Part shown: positions 34,165-42,220 of the stretch, piece by piece
Numbering within the stretch: position 1 is the stretch's first letter
How the letters are laid out: each line of letters begins with the position of its first letter
Source of the DNA: an uncultured Candidatus Melainabacteria bacterium
GTDB taxonomy: Bacteria > Cyanobacteriota > Vampirovibrionia > Gastranaerophilales > Gastranaerophilaceae
Direction: 5' to 3'
Assembly: GCA_949927415.1 (NCBI GenBank)
Contig: CATLFB010000005.1
Location: 1 to 64,000 of the forward strand
DNA length: 64,000 nt
Program-made: the position numbers and the translations under genes
Notes under the pieces: model-generated
Told to the model about the DNA's origin: nothing
The model's database searches: none
What the model saw: only the letters and a program-made list of their open reading frames with translations

Positions 34165-34617
34165 ATGACAGAAGAAACAAAACAAGAAGTATTATCATTT
34201 GACACAATGCAGATTATGGAAATGATACCTCACAGATATCCTTTCCTTCTCGTAGACAGAATCACGGAATGCGTTCCGGGCAAATACGCAAAAGGCTACA
34301 AAAACATGACAATGAATGAACAGTTTTTCCAGGGCCACTTCCCTAACAATCCGATTATGCCGGGCGTATTGCAGCTTGAAGCAATGGCTCAATGTTCAGC
34401 ACCTGTTTTGATGACAATGCCTGAATTTGCCGGAAAATTGACTTTGTACGCCGGAGTTGACGGTGTAAGATTCAAAAATATTGTAAGACCGGGCGACAAA
34501 TTCGAAATGGAAATCGAACTTCAAAAAGTAAAAGGCCCAATCTGCAAAGCACATGGCATCGGTAAAGTTGACGGAAAAGTCTGCGTAGAAGCCGATATGA
34601 CTTTTGCATTAAAATAA
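34165..34617 (+). CDS. fabZ: 3-hydroxyacyl-[acyl-carrier-protein] dehydratase
   Basis: 150 residues, hot-dog fold. HRYPFLLVDRI and the catalytic GHFPNNPIMPGVLQLEAMAQ (His and Glu). It is placed in the lipid A cluster, as in many Gram-negatives, where it shares substrate with lpxA/lpxC. Ribosome site AAGGAGACAAAT. Confidence 0.95.
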   Translation: MTEETKQEVLSFDTMQIMEMIPHRYPFLLVDRITECVPGKYAKGYKNMTMNEQFFQGHFPNNPIMPGVLQLEAMAQCSAPVLMTMPEFAGKLTLYAGVDGVRFKNIVRPGDKFEMEIELQKVKGPICKAHGIGKVDGKVCVEADMTFALK

Positions 34618-34646
34618 TAGACATTTCAACTAAATATGAGTATAAT
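34618..34646 (+). promoter_or_regulatory. Promoter within the 5' end of the second toroid gene
   Basis: TAGACA (34618-34623), 17-base spacer, TATAAT (34641-34646). The -10 box lies inside the frame that would start at 34636, and the next ATG (34654) is seven bases away. It therefore both decides the start and predicts a leaderless message. Confidence 0.6.
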
Positions 34647-34653
34647 AAAAAGT

Positions 34654-35820
34654 ATGAGAAAAATATTTCCCATACTTTTTAATATGCTAAAAAACGGAAT
34701 AAACGGCACAAAACCCTGTGCAGACAAAGACGTCATTGAAAATTGTCTTCTTCTTTCCATGCTCTATATTGCAAGAAACACCAAACCAAACGGCCGATTC
34801 GTCTACAGAAACAGTGCAAATCCCGAAAAAAAATATTCCGATAAATACTATAGTTCCCTGCGCCATGCAGGAACTCTTTACGCAATGTATTCATGCGAAA
34901 AATTTCTCAACAATACCGCAATCCAAAATAAGAGATATATTGCCTCTGAATATTTCCTGAATAACTACGTCAAAAGAATCAGTGACGATATGTATGGCGT
35001 TGTCTCAAAACCATTCGAAGAAGCACCGGTCCTTCTTGCAACTTCAGGCGGCACAGGGCTCGGGCTTATTGCTCTTTCTAACCTTCTTCCCAAAAATAAA
35101 GTGAGACTTTCAACGCTTAAAAAAATGGGAAATTTCCTGATTTTCATGCAGGATTCAAACGGCGATTTCTGGCCGAGTTATGAGTTCGGCACAAAACAAA
35201 AATCCCAGCTTCATTCCGCCCGCTATTATCCCGGCGAAGCCTGTCTGGGGCTTTTGTATTTGTACGAAAACGACAAAGACGAAAATTGGCTTGAAACTGC
35301 AAAAAAGGGTTTGCTCAGACTTGCAGAAATCGGCTCGCATAAATCTTTTGACGATATGAAATTCGACCATTGGGGAATTCTCGCAATCCAAAAACTTCTC
35401 TCATTGCCTGATACTGGCCTCACCACAGCCCAGAAAAATTATCTTTCTGTTTATGTGGAGAAAAATGCGAATTTCGCCATGGAAAAACAAAATATGAATA
35501 CTCAAACCGCGGATTACGGGTCATTTTCTCTTTCTAAAAGCCTCTGCGGCTGTGCAACAATTCTCGAAGGGCTTGTAGCGGCTTACGATTGCGTCTATTC
35601 AAACGTCGTAAAAACAAGATTGCTTTATTCAATAAAAGCCGGCGTTGAATTCCTTGCAGAATATCAGGTGAAATCCGGAAATTTTGAAGGCGGAATCCCC
35701 GCAAACTACAAATGGGATGCCGTTGAAGCGCAAAATTCCGACAAGGAAATCCGCATTGATAATGTTCAACATGCACTCTCCGCGTGGGTTACGTATAAAA
35801 ATTTGTTAAGCCGTTTGTAA
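34654..35820 (+). CDS. Alpha/alpha-toroid-like protein, paralogue of the 2.5-kb gene
   Basis: 388 residues from the ATG at 34654 (see promoter entry). It matches the 2499-3692 product along its length: ENGRFVY-like NGRFVYRNSANP, LRHAGTLYAMYSCE, YGVVSKP, GGTGLGLIALSNL, YYPGEACLGLLYLYEND, DHWGILA, IRIDNVQHALSAWVTYK. The N-terminus is only weakly hydrophobic, so export is less certain than for its paralogue. Its place between fabZ and lpxA suggests an envelope-related task. Enzyme class unknown. Confidence 0.8.
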   Translation: MRKIFPILFNMLKNGINGTKPCADKDVIENCLLLSMLYIARNTKPNGRFVYRNSANPEKKYSDKYYSSLRHAGTLYAMYSCEKFLNNTAIQNKRYIASEYFLNNYVKRISDDMYGVVSKPFEEAPVLLATSGGTGLGLIALSNLLPKNKVRLSTLKKMGNFLIFMQDSNGDFWPSYEFGTKQKSQLHSARYYPGEACLGLLYLYENDKDENWLETAKKGLLRLAEIGSHKSFDDMKFDHWGILAIQKLLSLPDTGLTTAQKNYLSVYVEKNANFAMEKQNMNTQTADYGSFSLSKSLCGCATILEGLVAAYDCVYSNVVKTRLLYSIKAGVEFLAEYQVKSGNFEGGIPANYKWDAVEAQNSDKEIRIDNVQHALSAWVTYKNLLSRL

Positions 35821-35874
35821 ATTTTTAGCAAAAATTTTTTTGCCGGATTTTTATATATCCGGCAAGGAGAAATT

Positions 35875-37482
35875 ATGCAAGTAAATAACATTACCCCTTT
35901 AAATAAAAGATATATTTATAATGCGCAAACCCGTACCAATATTGTGCCTTCTGCAACAATTCCGTCAATTCCGTCAAATTCAAAAGTTGCTAAAGCGCCG
36001 CTTACACAGGATTATCTGACTTTCACGGGCGGCTACAGTCTAAAACTTGATGAAACAATCAGACATTTGGATAAACTCGCCGAAACAACCCCCAATGTCT
36101 ACCCGAAAAATATCCGCGAATGGGCAAGCCTGATTCTTGACGCCGGAAACAAAGCGAACGAAACCCTGATTAATATTCACAAAAAATATTACGAAAATTT
36201 GAAAAAATGCTCTTCGCTTGCTGAAGCAAAAGATAAATTTAAAGAATTTTCAGAAGTTCTCTCTGATAAGGGAGTTTCATTCAGCAAAGATTCGTTTGGG
36301 CAGCAGTAAAAGCCGGCGAATTGGAATGCTTTGACCCGAATGAAGACTTATCTCTGCAAATATTGAAACTTTACTACGGCGACGGATTTTCGCTGAATGA
36401 TTTGAAAAATTATACAGGCGGCAAAGATATTTACTACACAATGCAAAAAATTGAATATTCCGCGCCAAAACCGGACTTACGGATATGTTTTGAAATTGTC
36501 CGATCCTGAATATAACGAGCGCCTCACTGCGGAAATGACTTACAAACGCAGACTCGCGCTTGACAAAAAAGCGCAGGCGCAGGGTGAACCTGTTCACATC
36601 CCGCGCGGTCCTCTATCTGCTGAACATCGGGAGCATATTTCAGAAGGCTTGAAAAAATCTTTCCGCGAAAATCCGACGCGAATTTTCGAAATGTCCGAGC
36701 GCATGAAAGAATTCTACCGCCAAAATCCCGAAAAATCAGAAGAACTGTCGCGCGTTATGAAAAGAGCATGGAGCGTTTTTGGCGCTGACAGAATCAAAGC
36801 CGCTTTAAGCAAATTCATGAAAGGCAAAGGTTTCAAATCATTTGACCCTGAAGCAAATCCCGTTAACGTTCCGCATGAACAATCGCGTGCGATGAGGCAG
36901 TTCTGGAATGCAAATGAATGGGCGCGCAAAGCTTTTTCAAAAAACATGGAATTTGCATGGAAAAAAATTAAACAGGAAAACGAAACATTTTTCACAATGC
37001 GCACAGCTCCGAGCCAGCTTGCGAGATTTCTTGAAGAAAAAGCCGGACTGTCAAAAGGTACAATCACTCTGGATACGGTTTTCAATCCATACACCGGCAA
37101 GAGTTCTTTTGATGAATTCAGTCAGAAAATTGCCATACAATATGGCAATGTCGAAGGGTTGAACGATGTTCTTGCAGATACTTATCAGATGTCAGTTTTG
37201 AAAATAATCGGAGAACTTAAAGACATGAATTTGAAGAAAATGCCCAAAAAGTATCAACAGTTCTTTGATTATGCAAGGTACACGGCTCAGAAGAATTTGC
37301 CGAAAAACAAAAATCAAGCATACAAAATTCAGACAACAGATGAAGCAAGAATGGATTTTGTTGCTTTGGCCTCTTATGCTGCTGAAAGCCGTATTCCTGA
37401 ACTTGTAAATATGGTTAACAACGCAATTGATAACTGTTTTGAAATGGCCTGCCTTTTCCACAATGGTTTCATATTAAAATAA
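35875..37482 (+). pseudogene. NUMOD-like modular protein gene with two compensating frameshifts
   Basis: Three frames join into one protein. 35875-36309 (MQVNNITPLNKRYIYN to SFSKDSF) should pass near 36293 into VWAAVKAGELECFDPNED. That segment should pass near 36446, at a six-A run, into LNIPRQNRTYGYVLKLS and on to 37482. The first change acts like a one-base loss and the second like a one-base gain, so only about 150 bases are out of frame. The middle has helix modules (LSAEHREHISEGLKKSF, IFEMSERMKEFYRQNPEKSEEL) like the NUMOD3 DNA-binding repeats. The N-terminus has a YLTFTGG motif. It is probably a broken gene or carries two assembly indels; no slippery heptamer supports programmed shifting. 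Confidence 0.65.
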
Positions 37483-37492
37483 TATAAAAATA

Positions 37493-37521
37493 TTGTCTGA
37501 AACCCTCTTTTGTAATATAAT
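37493..37521 (+). promoter_or_regulatory. Promoter of lpxA
   Basis: TTGTCT (37493-37498), 17-base spacer, TATAAT (37516-37521), leaving a leader of about 95 bases before lpxA. Confidence 0.65.
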
Positions 37522-37623
37522 TAAACAATCAAAATGAAAAAGATTGTAAAACGGGAGTGCGCTTGAGCAAACGACTGTCTAAAGCATAAAAATGATATTA
37601 ATATTTATAGAGAGGGTAAAAAA

Positions 37624-38427
37624 ATGATAGACAAAACCGCAATCATCCATCCGACAGCAAAAATTGCAGATGATGCAATAATCGGGCCATACGTAGTAAT
37701 AGGCGAAAACGTTACAATCGGACATCGCACAAGAGTAATCTCAAACGCACACATAGAATTCGCAGAAATCGGCGACGACTGTACAATTTCACCGTTTGCA
37801 ACAATCGGGTCTGAGCCTCAGGATTTAGGATACAAAGGCGAAGCAACAAAAGTTGTCATTGGTGACGGCACAATTATCAAAGAAAACGTAACTGTTCACA
37901 GAGGTGCGGCTTGCGGTGATTTTACGACAAGAATCGGTAAAAAATGTCTTTTGATGGTAGGCTCTCACGTTGCTCACAACTGCGTTTTGGATGATCAGGT
38001 AATCCTTGCAAACTTAGTTACTTTAGGCGGACATGTTCATGTAGGATTCGGCGCATTTGTCGGCGGTATGAGCGTATTCCACCAGAATATCAGAATTGGC
38101 GATATGGCAATTATCAGCGGATTTTCAGCATCGCGTCAGGATATTCTGCCCTATTCAAAAGGGGAAGGAAGACCGCCAGTTCCGCGTGGCTTGAATGTTA
38201 TTGCAATGAAACGCCGCGGAGTTTCGCAAGAAATCAGAACTGCTACTAACGAAGCGTTCAAACTTCTTATCTCTGAAGACTTGAACACAACTCAGGCAAT
38301 CGAAAAAATTAAAGCGGAAATCCCGATGAACGAATACATCGAAAAAATGATTGAATTTATCCAATCGTCTAAACGGGGAGTGCTTTTAAAAACTCACAAA
38401 AGCGGGCATGAATCGTTAGAAGGTTAG
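37624..38427 (+). CDS. lpxA: UDP-N-acetylglucosamine O-acyltransferase
   Basis: 267 residues. An N-terminal left-handed beta-helix (IIHPTAKIADDAIIGPYVVIG), with the active-site His region HVAHNCVLDDQVILANLVTLGGHVHV, then the helical C-terminus. First step of lipid A synthesis. Separated from fabZ by the toroid and NUMOD-like genes, and with its own promoter. Ribosome site AGAGAGGGTAAAAAA. Confidence 0.95.
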   Translation: MIDKTAIIHPTAKIADDAIIGPYVVIGENVTIGHRTRVISNAHIEFAEIGDDCTISPFATIGSEPQDLGYKGEATKVVIGDGTIIKENVTVHRGAACGDFTTRIGKKCLLMVGSHVAHNCVLDDQVILANLVTLGGHVHVGFGAFVGGMSVFHQNIRIGDMAIISGFSASRQDILPYSKGEGRPPVPRGLNVIAMKRRGVSQEIRTATNEAFKLLISEDLNTTQAIEKIKAEIPMNEYIEKMIEFIQSSKRGVLLKTHKSGHESLEG

Positions 38428-38451
38428 TGCGCGCAACGCGGGCGCGTTGCG

Positions 38452-38643
38452 GGTGAAAAGTGATAAAGTGAGATGTGAGTGGTGAAAAGTGAAAGGTCGG
38501 ATACGGGGGATTTATTTATTGTAAAAATCCGACGGTTTTAATTTTTTATAACATTAACAGAAAAATTTTGTTGAAATTAATTATCTGTTACGGTCTTTTC
38601 ACCTTTCACTAAGTTCTTTTCACTCTCCAACCGACTTCTCACC
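38452..38643 (-). repeat. GTGAAAAG-ended element R4, copy D (inverted), upstream of the M29 peptidase gene
   Basis: Read on the minus strand it has GTGAAAGGTGAAAAGACCGTA, then a core TGTTATAAAAAATTAAAACCGTCGG, then TTTCACTTTTCACC. It is the same family as copies A and C in the opposite orientation. It ends 34 bases before the peptidase ATG. Confidence 0.75.
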
Positions 38644-38676
38644 CAATCCCCCCATCGAAAAAACAAAGGAGAACCT

Positions 38677-39786
38677 ATGCAAAAAACAATCTGGGACAAA
38701 TATGCCGAAGTTTTGGCTGATTATTCTGTCAATGTTCAAAAAGGCGATTTGGTACAAATTCGTGCAACAAGTATTTATGCAAAAGATTTGGTGAAAGCCA
38801 TATACAAACGCGTTATCGAAAAAGGCGGGCATGCGATTTTGCGCACCTCGTTTGAAGATTTTTCCGATATTTTTATCAAATATGCAACAGATGAACAACT
38901 TGACTACATTGACCCGATTGTAAAATTGGAATATGAAACGGTTGATAAATTCATCTCAATCGGCGCGCCGATGAATACAAAAAACATGGCGCGTGCAGAT
39001 TTGTCGAAACTTTCGCGCCGCTCAAAAGCAGCGCAAGGGTTGTCAAAAACTCTTATGGAGCGTTCTGCAAAAGGAGAAGCCTCATGGGTTGTTGCTGATG
39101 TTCCGACCCATGCTCTGGCGCAGGAAGCAAAAATGTCGTTTGATGAATATTCCGAATTCCTTTTCAAATCCTGTTATCTCGATTTGGATGACCCTGTTGC
39201 AAAACTAAGAGAACTCGACGAAAAACAAACACATTGGGCAAATTATTTGAACGGCGTGAAAAAACTTCACATTGTCGGTGAAAAAACAGATATAACTTTC
39301 GGCGTAGAGGGAAGAAAATGGATTAGTTGTTCCGGTTTGAACAATTATCCGGACGGCGAAGTTTTCACATCCCCCATTGAAGATGACATTAACGGCGAAA
39401 TCTATTTTGATTTCCCGCAAAATTACCGCGGAAACTCTGCAACCGGCGTTCATCTGTGGATTGAAAACGGCAAAATCGTGAACTTTGACGCCGAAACCGG
39501 CCGGGATTATTTGGAAGCCATGTTCAATATGGATGATGGCTCAAAAGGAATCGGTGAAATCGCAATCGGCACAAATGATGAGATTCAGGAAGTTACGGGA
39601 AATATTCTTTTTGATGAAAAAATCGGCGGTTCAATTCACATGGCTGTCGGGGCGTCTTATCCTGAAACCGGCGGCAAAAATGTTTCCGGACTTCATTGGG
39701 ACATGATTAAGAATATGAAATCTCCGGAGAGCAAAATTTTTGCAGATGATGTTTTAATCTACGAAAACGGAAGATTCATAATATAA
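38677..39786 (+). CDS. Aminopeptidase, M29 family
   Basis: 369 residues of the thermophilic aminopeptidase family (AmpS/PepS type), cytosolic, two-metal. The metal-site segments are visible: NNYPDGEVFTSPIED (Glu), GIGEIAIGTN (Glu) and the closing DEKIGGSIHMAVGASYPETGG with SGLHWDMI (His, His, Asp). Length is slightly below the usual 400-410. AAAGGAGAACC precedes the ATG. Confidence 0.92.
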   Translation: MQKTIWDKYAEVLADYSVNVQKGDLVQIRATSIYAKDLVKAIYKRVIEKGGHAILRTSFEDFSDIFIKYATDEQLDYIDPIVKLEYETVDKFISIGAPMNTKNMARADLSKLSRRSKAAQGLSKTLMERSAKGEASWVVADVPTHALAQEAKMSFDEYSEFLFKSCYLDLDDPVAKLRELDEKQTHWANYLNGVKKLHIVGEKTDITFGVEGRKWISCSGLNNYPDGEVFTSPIEDDINGEIYFDFPQNYRGNSATGVHLWIENGKIVNFDAETGRDYLEAMFNMDDGSKGIGEIAIGTNDEIQEVTGNILFDEKIGGSIHMAVGASYPETGGKNVSGLHWDMIKNMKSPESKIFADDVLIYENGRFII

Positions 39787-39862
39787 GTATCAGTATTTTC
39801 GGGCAGTTTTTGGCGGCTTATTATCCGTAAAATCTGCCCTATAATATACCGAATCAAGAGTT

Positions 39863-40729
39863 TTACCACGCGTAATCTTTTGGAAACTTCCAGTTGTTAA
39901 GCTGGAGAATTTTTGTGCAATATAAAGGATTTTCCCCGGCACAACCACGCTCTGAAGTGTTAAGAGTTTCATTTTTCCCATCCCAGCCAAAAGTATACGG
40001 TTCTACTGTTATTTTTCGATTCAACGTGTTATGAATTACAACCCCATCGTCAGTCATGCCGTCAATCTTATTAAACTGAAACCAGAACTCATTTCGTGGT
40101 CCTCTTTCATAGCGTCCGTTTACATAATATGTAAAATCTCCTCCGTTGATATCGTATTTGAAAGCAACCATGCCGCCTGATGTCAAATAAAAACAAACAG
40201 CATTGCTATTATTATTTGGTTTACATTTATCAAAGCGATTAATTTTAATATGTTTTAGAAAATATCTTTGCAAAAATTCAAGGTTTTCTTCGTATGTTAA
40301 ATCTTTCGGCTCTCCCATCCAGTTTTCAACATCTCCGTGTTCAACAATCGCTAATTGAAGAGCATTATTAATAGTATTATAAAACTTATGCACCTTTGCG
40401 GCCGTGGCCTCTTTTTGCGCATTTCCGATGACGGAGGGCAGTGTCATTGCGGCGACGATTCCGATGATTCCGAGTGTGATTAGAACCTCAGCAAGCGTAA
40501 AGGCTTTGTGTGGTGTAAAGCCGTAAATGTTTCCGCAATCACAACCTGAATCGCGAAGCTTATTTCTCCCGTTACGCTCAAAAAATTCATGCAGAAATCT
40601 AATTTTTTTTAAAAAATAATCAAGGCCCAATTTTGCCCAAAGTTCTAAAAGAGAGTGTTTATAGCCCCCCCCCCCCCTGGCTGTAAGGTAGTCATAGTCT
40701 GCATTGTAGCGATTCCTCCAAAATTTCAT
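39863..40729 (-). CDS. Type IV prepilin-like protein with a 76-residue leader containing a poly-G tract
   Basis: 288 residues. The leader MKFWRNRYNADYDYLTARGGGGY (four Gly from a 13-G run) continues through helical sequence and a CDC motif to HKA. The prepilin signature AFTLAEVLITLGIIGIVAAM, with Glu at +5 and Ala at -1, follows. The mature part, about 212 residues, is a pseudopilin-like globular domain ending KFPKDYAW. The ATG at 40729 is chosen because a consensus promoter overlaps the longer frame. Prepilin leaders are normally 5-25 residues. At 13 G the whole frame is open, so the gene is in the on state. Confidence 0.82.
   Translation of the reverse strand: MKFWRNRYNADYDYLTARGGGGYKHSLLELWAKLGLDYFLKKIRFLHEFFERNGRNKLRDSGCDCGNIYGFTPHKAFTLAEVLITLGIIGIVAAMTLPSVIGNAQKEATAAKVHKFYNTINNALQLAIVEHGDVENWMGEPKDLTYEENLEFLQRYFLKHIKINRFDKCKPNNNSNAVCFYLTSGGMVAFKYDINGGDFTYYVNGRYERGPRNEFWFQFNKIDGMTDDGVVIHNTLNRKITVEPYTFGWDGKNETLNTSERGCAGENPLYCTKILQLNNWKFPKDYAW
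40665..40677 (-). repeat. Poly-G tract of 13 (phase-variation candidate, on length)
   Basis: Thirteen C on the plus strand, which is G13 in the coding strand of the prepilin-like gene. Codons are AGG, three GGG, then GGC. Loss or gain of one base would abort translation before the prepilin signature. Confidence 0.9.
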
Positions 40730-40748
40730 AATTCTTTTTACATTTAAA

Positions 40749-40777
40749 ATTATACCGTAGTTTTGAAAATTTTTCAA
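40749..40777 (-). promoter_or_regulatory. Consensus promoter of the 40.7-kb prepilin gene
   Basis: On the minus strand TTGAAA (40777-40772), 17-base spacer and TATAAT (40754-40749), 20 bases upstream of the ATG at 40729. Confidence 0.75.
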
Positions 40778-40832
40778 CGCAAAAACAGAAATTTCATTCG
40801 CTATTGCACAATGTAATTTCTTTGACGCAAAA

Positions 40833-40872
40833 GAAAAAATCCGGCTTAATTTTTGCCGGACTTTTTTATTTT
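40833..40872. terminator. Bidirectional terminator
   Basis: TCCGGC-TTAATTTTT-GCCGGA with an A run on the left and a T run on the right. It can serve the minus-strand 53-residue gene; its position between two minus-strand genes isolates the prepilin gene from read-through. Confidence 0.8.
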
Positions 40873-40883
40873 TCTAATAAACA

Positions 40884-41045
40884 CTAAACCAGACCTAAAA
40901 CTTTTTTGTACCAGGAAAATGTTTCCAATTCGATTCCGTTGAATGTAGTTTTCAGGCACTGATTTTTCAGATAGCTTTCAAATTCATCGTTGAATTTTGA
41001 TTTGACCTTTGCGGTCTTCATATTGATTTTTTCCGCAGTTTCCAT
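40884..41045 (-). CDS. 53-residue hypothetical protein
   Basis: An ATG at 41045 preceded by AGGAGAAGCATCAC encodes a basic, helical 53-mer (METAEKINMKTAKVKSKFND at the start, ETFSWYKKVLGLV at the end). A terminator follows within 15 bases. The ribosome site and terminator make it a likely real gene. Function unknown. Confidence 0.65.
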   Translation of the reverse strand: METAEKINMKTAKVKSKFNDEFESYLKNQCLKTTFNGIELETFSWYKKVLGLV

Positions 41046-41209
41046 GTGATGCTTCTCCTATGTTACGATACCCCTAAATATTGTATTATTATAACTTATA
41101 TAAATAAACTTTACTACACTCTTAAGAATTACTTCTTGAAGAATTAATCAGCCGCCGGAATAATATATTAATATAATTCCTTTAAAAATTTTCATGGTAA
41201 AATCAACTC

Positions 41210-42130
41210 ATGATTTTAATTGGCGAAAATATCCATGTAATTTCAAAAAAAGTGCGCGCGGCACTTGAAATGCATGATGAAATCTACATAAAAAATCTTC
41301 TGGATTTGCAGAAAAAAATGGACTATGCTGATTTGAATGTCGGCCCTGCGCGCGGGAGTCTGGCGTCCATTTTTTCATGGCTTTGTCCTTTTGTTGAAGA
41401 AAATTCTAACCTGAAAATTTCACTTGATACCACAAATTTTGATGAGATGAGACAGGCGTTTTCTTCAATCAAAAATACTGAAAATATTTTTCTCAACAGC
41501 ACCTCAAACGACTTGCCAAAACTTGATTTAGTTTGTGATTTGGCGCTTGAATATAACTCTAATATTGTTGCACTTACAATGTCAAAAGAGACAGGAATCC
41601 CCAAAACTTCTGACGGGCGTTTAGAAATTGCGTTTGAAATGTGGGAAAAATTTTTGGAAAAGGGAATTCCATCAGACAGAATTTATTTTGACCCGTTGGT
41701 TCTTCCATTGAACGTTGAGCAATTTCAAGGGCTTGAGGCGCTTAATACCATAAAAATGATTAAAGAAAGTTTTGACCCGCCCGTAAAGACAATAATCGGC
41801 CTGTCAAATATTTCAAACGGTGCGCCGCAGGAACTACGGCCTTTGATAAACAGAGTGTTTGCGGTGCTTGCCTTTGGCGCCGGACTTGATGCTGTTATTA
41901 TGGATGCGGCAGATGAGGAGCTTTACAGAATTTTCAAAATGCTTGACGCTCAAAAACCTGAAAAAGCGGTCGATAATTTGTATTTGAATCTTGCAAAAAT
42001 GTTTGAAAATTTTGGCGATTTAGAAAAAATCGACTTCGACAAAAGTGATGAAGAACAGTTGAAAATAATTAAAACATGCGAGATAATTTTAGGAAAGAAA
42101 ATTTATTCAAACAGCTTTACACAAGTCTGA
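41210..42130 (+). CDS. Pterin-binding methyltransferase-like protein (DHPS/AcsE fold)
   Basis: 306 residues of TIM-barrel fold: MILIGENIHVISKKV, YADLNVGPARGS (pterin-site Asn/Asp), LKISLDTTN, IFLNSTSN, DRIYFDPLVLPL, TIIGLSNISNGAPQ. This matches methyltetrahydrofolate:corrinoid methyltransferases (AcsE, the MetH pterin domain) rather than classical FolP. No corrinoid protein gene is adjacent. A TAAAAT box six bases before the ATG suggests a leaderless message. The exact methyl acceptor is unknown. Confidence 0.82.
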   Translation: MILIGENIHVISKKVRAALEMHDEIYIKNLLDLQKKMDYADLNVGPARGSLASIFSWLCPFVEENSNLKISLDTTNFDEMRQAFSSIKNTENIFLNSTSNDLPKLDLVCDLALEYNSNIVALTMSKETGIPKTSDGRLEIAFEMWEKFLEKGIPSDRIYFDPLVLPLNVEQFQGLEALNTIKMIKESFDPPVKTIIGLSNISNGAPQELRPLINRVFAVLAFGAGLDAVIMDAADEELYRIFKMLDAQKPEKAVDNLYLNLAKMFENFGDLEKIDFDKSDEEQLKIIKTCEIILGKKIYSNSFTQV

Positions 42131-42220
42131 TATTTATGCTAATATGTTGCTGTAAAGGTGATTGAAAATTCAAACTTGCAAAGATAAGGTTTAAGGTTAT
42201 TCAAGATTAGGAGCGGGACA

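Noticed and set aside
36285..36310. Programmed frameshift in the NUMOD-like gene
   Set aside because: GATTCGTTTGGGC offers no slippery heptamer in the right register and no following pseudoknot was apparent.
41210..42130. Annotation as dihydropteroate synthase folP
   Set aside because: The pterin-site motifs fit methyltransferases of the AcsE/MetH type better, and the FolP opening MGILNVTPDSF-like motif is absent.
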